Below, piece by piece: positions 4,914 to 8,370 of a DNA stretch of 8,370 nucleotides. Within the stretch, counting starts at the first letter, position 1. Every line of letters begins with the position of its first letter. The notes under the pieces are model-generated. The model saw only the letters and a list, made by a program, of their open reading frames with translations, was not told the DNA's origin and did not search any database. The position numbers and the translations under genes were made by a program. The DNA comes from Thermoplasmata archaeon. GTDB lineage: Archaea; Thermoplasmatota; Thermoplasmata; Thermoplasmatales; Aciduliprofundaceae. The stretch spans positions 1 through 8,370 of the forward strand of contig JAGGTO010000057.1 in the NCBI GenBank assembly GCA_021163705.1, written 5' to 3'.

Positions 4914-6284
4914 ATGAACGCAAAGGAATATGTAGAAAATGTGATTGAAAAAGTGAAGGAGAAAAATCCAGCAGAGCCAGAATTCCATCAGGCAGTAACT
5001 GAGGTGCTGCACACTCTTGTACCTGTGATTGAGAAGAATCCAAAATACATGAAGCACAAGATCCTTGAGAGAATTGTAGAACCAGAGCGTGTCATTATGT
5101 TCCGAGTAACATGGGAAGACGATAATGGTGAGATTCATGTGAATAAAGGTTTTCGAGTGGAGTTCAATAGTGCCATAGGCCCCTACAAAGGTGGATTGAG
5201 ATTTCATCCCACCGTAAATCTCGGTATTCTCAAGTTCCTTGGATTTGAACAGATCTTCAAGAATGCCCTTACCGGAATACCCATGGGTGGTGGTAAGGGT
5301 GGCTCTGATTTTGATCCTCATGGCAAGAGTGATGCTGAAGTTCGACGCTTCTGCGAAAGCTTTATGATGGAGTTGTATCGCCACATTGGGCCAAATACCG
5401 ATGTTCCTGCCGGAGATATCGGTGTCGGGGCAAGGGAGATAGGCTATCTCTTCGGTGCATACAAGAAGATTGTGAATCGCTGGGAAGGTGTTCTTACCGG
5501 CAAGGGTCTTAACTGGGGTGGCTCTCTAATAAGACCCGAGGCCACTGGATATGGAGCAACCTATTATCTAGTTGAGATGCTCAAACACTTTAAGGGGAAG
5601 AAGGATCTCAAAGGCTATAATGTGGCCATAAGTGGAAGCGGTAATGTGGCTCAATTTGCATCCAAGAAGGTTACCGAGTATGGAGGTAAGGTCATAACCC
5701 TATCTGATTCCAAGGGTGCCATGTATCTTCCTGACGGCCTAAATGACGAGATATGGAATGCAGTTTATGAAACAAAGGCAATAAGGCATGGAAGATTGCA
5801 GGAAGTGGCCGAGAAATTCGACCTGCCCTGGTTCCCGGGCAAGAAGGCTTGGGAAGTTGCTGCCAAGGAGGCTGGAGAGGTTCATGTTGCATTCCCTGCA
5901 GCAACACAGAATGAAATAAATGCTGAGGACGCAAAAATGCTCATCAACGCCGGTCTCATAGCTGTAGTTGAGGGCGCAAATATGCCAAGCACTCTTGATG
6001 CAATTAACCTCTACTTTGAGAACGATGTGCTCTTTGGTCCTGCAAAGGCTGCCAATGCTGGAGGCGTAGCAGTTAGTGGTCTTGAAATGAGCCAGAATGC
6101 GCAGTTCACACACTGGAGCGCAGAGGAAGTGGATAACAAGTTGCACCATATAATGGTGAACATATTCAACACGGGCAAGAAATATGCAGAGAAATATGGG
6201 GAGCCCAAGAACCTGCTTCTCGGTTCTAACATCGGCGGCTTTGTGAAAGTTGCAGATTCCATGATTGACCAAGGAATCTACTGA
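4914..6284 (+). CDS. gdhA: Glutamate dehydrogenase, bacterial-type hexameric, probably NADP-dependent
   Basis: The 456-residue enzyme interconverts glutamate with 2-oxoglutarate plus ammonia, and so supplies or consumes the amino donor used by LysJ. The catalytic set of the family is intact: Lys92 in GPYKGGLRF, Lys116 in FEQIFKNALTG, Lys128 in PMGGGKGGSDFDP, and Asp168 in DVPAGDIGVG. Each is exactly three residues above my remembered numbering for the clostridial enzyme. The nucleotide fold shows SGSGNVA (240-246) and LSDSKG (263-268), close to the SDS-type motif of NADP-linked bacterial GDHs, so NADP preference is likely but unproven. Length and motifs match the roughly 450-residue bacterial/fungal group and not the roughly 420-residue Pyrococcus/Sulfolobus type, which suggests lateral acquisition at some time. 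The ATG at 4914 is chosen because AAGGTGA lies five bases upstream and a box A lies further up. Longer in-frame starts run through the tRNA gene. Confidence 0.95.
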   Translation: MNAKEYVENVIEKVKEKNPAEPEFHQAVTEVLHTLVPVIEKNPKYMKHKILERIVEPERVIMFRVTWEDDNGEIHVNKGFRVEFNSAIGPYKGGLRFHPTVNLGILKFLGFEQIFKNALTGIPMGGGKGGSDFDPHGKSDAEVRRFCESFMMELYRHIGPNTDVPAGDIGVGAREIGYLFGAYKKIVNRWEGVLTGKGLNWGGSLIRPEATGYGATYYLVEMLKHFKGKKDLKGYNVAISGSGNVAQFASKKVTEYGGKVITLSDSKGAMYLPDGLNDEIWNAVYETKAIRHGRLQEVAEKFDLPWFPGKKAWEVAAKEAGEVHVAFPAATQNEINAEDAKMLINAGLIAVVEGANMPSTLDAINLYFENDVLFGPAKAANAGGVAVSGLEMSQNAQFTHWSAEEVDNKLHHIMVNIFNTGKKYAEKYGEPKNLLLGSNIGGFVKVADSMIDQGIY

Positions 6285-6291
6285 ACCCCTC

Positions 6292-6318
6292 TTTTTTATT
6301 TTTTAAAAAAGAAAAAAA
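6292..6318. terminator. Bidirectional T/A-run palindrome between convergent genes
   Basis: The 34-bp gap between the GDH stop and the TIP49 stop is mostly six T, A, six T, then six A, G, seven A. This near-perfect inverted repeat presents a T-rich tract on each strand just after each gene. In archaea, T-tracts on the non-template strand are enough for intrinsic termination, so one element probably ends both transcripts. Confidence 0.7.
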
Positions 6319-7665
6319 TCAGTCGTAAATCATCTCCTCTTCCATTTTGCGGAGGTAATCCACGGAGCGTTTCACATCTGCGAATAATGTATATACCCTT
6401 TCTATATGCTTCTTTTCGATCTCCTTCTTATCTGCAATTTCCCAGGCTGGAGCTAGAAGCTGTATTGCGTATCTGAGTGAAGCCTTCTGTCCTATCTCCA
6501 CAAGATAATCCAGAGCATCATCCTTTATTTTTATCCCTTCCTTCCTCGCTCTCGTTGCTATTATATCTCTCATATCCTGGGGTTCGTATTTCTTTGTGGT
6601 AATGACAAGCAATCTGTCCAGGAGGTCCAGGGGCATGCCGAAGGGAGATTTTATATCTGTGCCTCTAACTGTGGTTATACCTCTGTTTGTGGCAAATATT
6701 ATTATGGGTGACAGCTCCTGCTCCATGGCCTTATTCAGGAAAGCGTATGTTTCGATGTCCAGCATTGAGCATTCATCAATAAATAGCACTCCAGGTATCA
6801 GTTCTGCTCTTCCATCCTCCACGAGTCTTTTAACCTGTTCATCCACCCTCCTTCGAATTTCATCACTTATTTCCTTTCTCTCCGAAAATCCGAATATTAA
6901 GGAAGCTATATCCATGCCCGAGCGGGATTGCATCATATCCAGATCATTGAGAGTGAGGGTGTAAACGAATTCCTTCTCCTTGAGAACTTTGCCATCGGGA
7001 ACCTCCATAATTTTCGCCGAGGACAAATCATAACTCTTCTCCTTAACAGCATCCTTTGAAATTCCTACCTTCACAACCCTTCCACTATCCGCATCAATCT
7101 GTATTATGTCACCCTCCTCTATTCCCTGCTGGAGGATCTGCATTGCAAAACTCTGATCCATTCTCAACTTCTTCTTCTCCTTCTTCGTTTTTAGCGTGAC
7201 GGTGGCACTTGCAGGTATCTTCTGATAAGGATTATAGGGATGCTGTACATAATCCATGCTCAGACTTTCAACCTTGCCTTCATATATATTGCGCATCTCA
7301 TGAATCCTAACCCCTATAGCCTTTCTGAGGGTCTGTGTTAAAAACTCTGTTTTCTTCACCTCACTGCTGTATATCTCACTTCCGGCTATGTGAACAAATG
7401 GTACATCCTCTCCCAGTTCCTTTGCAATTCCTATGGCTAGGGCCGTTTTACCACTTCCCGGCGGGCCAGCTATGAGAATTGCATTACCTGCGAATTTACC
7501 CTCCTTTATCATTCTAACAATTATACCTGCAGCCTCTCTCGCCTCAATCTGCCCTATCATACCATCCGCCTTTCTTATTGCACGGTAATTTTCATCCAGG
7601 CCAAGTCCCATGATATGTGAATGCGCGGAAATCCTCTCCCACTCCTTCATCTCCGCTATCTCCAT
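6319..7665 (-). CDS. TIP49/RuvB-like AAA+ ATPase (archaeal RuvBL homologue)
   Basis: The 448-residue protein belongs to the RuvBL1/RuvBL2 (TIP49, Rvb, pontin/reptin) family, hexameric ATPases that in eukaryotes work in chromatin remodelling and RNP/complex assembly. Archaeal roles are poorly defined. Motifs: GLGLDENYRAI near the N-terminus, Walker A GPPGSGKT (67-74, Lys73), Walker B LFIDECSML (Asp297, Glu298), sensor 1 ATNRG (Asn327), arginine-finger-region residues after RGTDIKSPFGMP, and sensor 2 SLRYA (Arg398). Residues of about 121-290 form the insertion (domain II) with an OB-like fold that separates this family from bacterial RuvB. It contains a lysine-rich stretch (KTKKEKKK, 159-166) and the GIEEGDIIQIDADSG strand pair. 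The length matches eukaryotic RuvBLs. The ATG at 7665 follows GAGGTGAT closely; a second ATG at 7670 is out of frame. It has its own box A, so it is probably monocistronic. Confidence 0.94.
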   Translation of the reverse strand: MEIAEMKEWERISAHSHIMGLGLDENYRAIRKADGMIGQIEAREAAGIIVRMIKEGKFAGNAILIAGPPGSGKTALAIGIAKELGEDVPFVHIAGSEIYSSEVKKTEFLTQTLRKAIGVRIHEMRNIYEGKVESLSMDYVQHPYNPYQKIPASATVTLKTKKEKKKLRMDQSFAMQILQQGIEEGDIIQIDADSGRVVKVGISKDAVKEKSYDLSSAKIMEVPDGKVLKEKEFVYTLTLNDLDMMQSRSGMDIASLIFGFSERKEISDEIRRRVDEQVKRLVEDGRAELIPGVLFIDECSMLDIETYAFLNKAMEQELSPIIIFATNRGITTVRGTDIKSPFGMPLDLLDRLLVITTKKYEPQDMRDIIATRARKEGIKIKDDALDYLVEIGQKASLRYAIQLLAPAWEIADKKEIEKKHIERVYTLFADVKRSVDYLRKMEEEMIYD

Positions 7666-7697
7666 GCCATCACCTCAAATCTGTGAATTTGTTCTTC

Positions 7698-7707
7698 TAT
7701 ATAAAAA
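7698..7707 (-). promoter_or_regulatory. Box A promoter of the TIP49 gene
   Basis: On the minus strand TTTTTATATA, preceded by GAAAT (possible BRE), lies about 26 bp before a predicted start near 7676. That leaves a very short leader made up almost entirely of the GAGGTGAT ribosome site. This is the best TATA match in the window. Confidence 0.65.
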
Positions 7708-7792
7708 TTTCTAAACAGTTTTGGTTATGTGGAGTACAGAAATTATTTCGTCGAAGGGTAAATTGAAGAATGAAAATTTTTAAAGATGTCTG

Positions 7793-8370
7793 CTACTTCT
7801 GTGAGGAATCATATCCCAGATGATGTTTCAGGTCATGAATCATATATATGCTATAAGGTTCATCGATAATCTGAATGGTGTGCCTCTTCTTGTCGTATAT
7901 CTTTTCTATAATTTCAGGTGTGAGTTTCACAAATGTGGGGGGTATCTTAGCATCCGCAACATCCGCACCGAATACGCCAAACCGGCATTTCAGACGCTCC
8001 CAGGGATTTCCTTCTGTCACCACAATCATTGAGAAGTTTAGATAGTCATTCATTCTTAACCTGCTTCTGTTTATTATGATTCTGTCTCCCGGAGAGAGAG
8101 TGCCGTCGGCATCCACATCCCTGTATGTGACAGGAGTGTGCAGGAAGGGATATGTTACAGGTGTGCCGTTGCATGTGAGCACAGTACCATTTTGTAAGTT
8201 ATTAAGTATGAGCAAAGAGGTCAGAGGAATGGAAGTCACATTTGTTATATCCACGAACCCCTTATCTCTATGAGCAGCCACAGACACATTTTCTATCTCC
8301 AGAACCACAGTTGATTCGTTCTCATCCACTATCTTCAATTCCCACAGAAACCGATAGGGCGGGGGTGTAT
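7793..8370 (-). CDS. Unrecognised protein with an EF-hand/dockerin-like Ca loop, 5'-truncated by the window
   Basis: I do not recognise this protein. The frame is open to the right edge. The first in-frame start-like codon is a TTG at 8338, but coding continues upstream as TPPPYRFLWE, so the real start lies outside and about 192 residues are visible. The visible part looks extracellular or surface-type, being rich in beta-strand, Thr, Asn and Val, with several Asn-x-Ser/Thr sequons (NGT, NVT, NRS) and only two cysteines. The clearest motif is DVDADGTLSPGD (8084-8119), fitting a 12-residue calcium loop with Asp at 1, 3, 5 and 12 and Gly at 6. Just before it TPVTY occurs twice. I see no membrane segment in the visible part, and the His/Lys-rich C-terminus (HDLKHHLGYDSSQK) argues against a C-terminal anchor. 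A pilin-like or secreted protein is possible, but the N-terminus that would decide this is missing. It is separate from TIP49, which has its own promoter. Confidence 0.7.
   Translation of the reverse strand, partial: TPPPYRFLWELKIVDENESTVVLEIENVSVAAHRDKGFVDITNVTSIPLTSLLILNNLQNGTVLTCNGTPVTYPFLHTPVTYRDVDADGTLSPGDRIIINRSRLRMNDYLNFSMIVVTEGNPWERLKCRFGVFGADVADAKIPPTFVKLTPEIIEKIYDKKRHTIQIIDEPYSIYMIHDLKHHLGYDSSQK

Noticed and set aside
5739..6272. 177-residue minus-strand open frame opposite glutamate dehydrogenase
   Set aside because: It is a shadow of the GDH codons, rich in Cys and His in a non-protein-like pattern, with no promoter or ribosome site.
7671..7792. Small gene in the spacer between TIP49 and the right-hand gene
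   Set aside because: The 122 bp hold the TIP49 promoter and AT-rich sequence. I found no frame with both a credible start and protein-like composition.

Overview
The window looks like a chromosomal segment of a heterotrophic archaeon. The signs are TATA-type (box A) promoters 22-30 bp upstream of starts, GGTGA-type Shine-Dalgarno sites, a tRNA intron at the canonical archaeal position 37/38, a eukaryote-like TIP49/RuvB-like AAA+ ATPase, the LysW-dependent lysine pathway, and an archaeal-type GTP-dependent PEP carboxykinase. AT-rich spacers, frequent AGA/AGG/ATA codons and this gene set would suit a Thermoplasmata/DHVE2 (Aciduliprofundum-like) euryarchaeon. That assignment is inference from memory of the families, not a database result.

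Layout. Positions 1-2039 (+) hold the end of a lysine (possibly also arginine) biosynthesis operon: lysJ, cut by the left edge, overlaps lysK by 11 bp. A short spacer separates lysK from a convergent block on the minus strand. Read 5' to 3', that block is a possible frameshifted small gene (4631-4421), a NifX/NifB-type domain protein (4424-3999) and PEP carboxykinase (3963-2098). An AT-rich divergent promoter region (about 4632-4674) separates this block from an intron-containing tRNA-Gln(CUG) gene on the plus strand (4675-4797). Next comes a bacterial-type hexameric glutamate dehydrogenase with its own promoter (4914-6284). It converges on the TIP49 ATPase gene (7665-6319) across a 34-bp spacer that is almost entirely a T/A-run palindrome, probably a shared terminator. 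The right edge cuts a minus-strand gene for an unrecognised protein with an EF-hand/dockerin-like calcium loop.

How the genes fit together. Glutamate dehydrogenase links glutamate to 2-oxoglutarate, and glutamate is the amino donor for LysJ. PEP carboxykinase connects oxaloacetate to PEP for gluconeogenesis or anaplerosis. Together these fit amino-acid/peptide-based central metabolism, although only lysJ-lysK clearly form an operon. The least ordinary part is 4421-4797: a small gene that seems to be split by a single-base frameshift, ending in an ATGA overlap with the NifX-like gene, and a tRNA intron whose precursor can form a perfect 7-bp hairpin masking the anticodon. I found no CRISPR array, insertion sequence or clear defence system.
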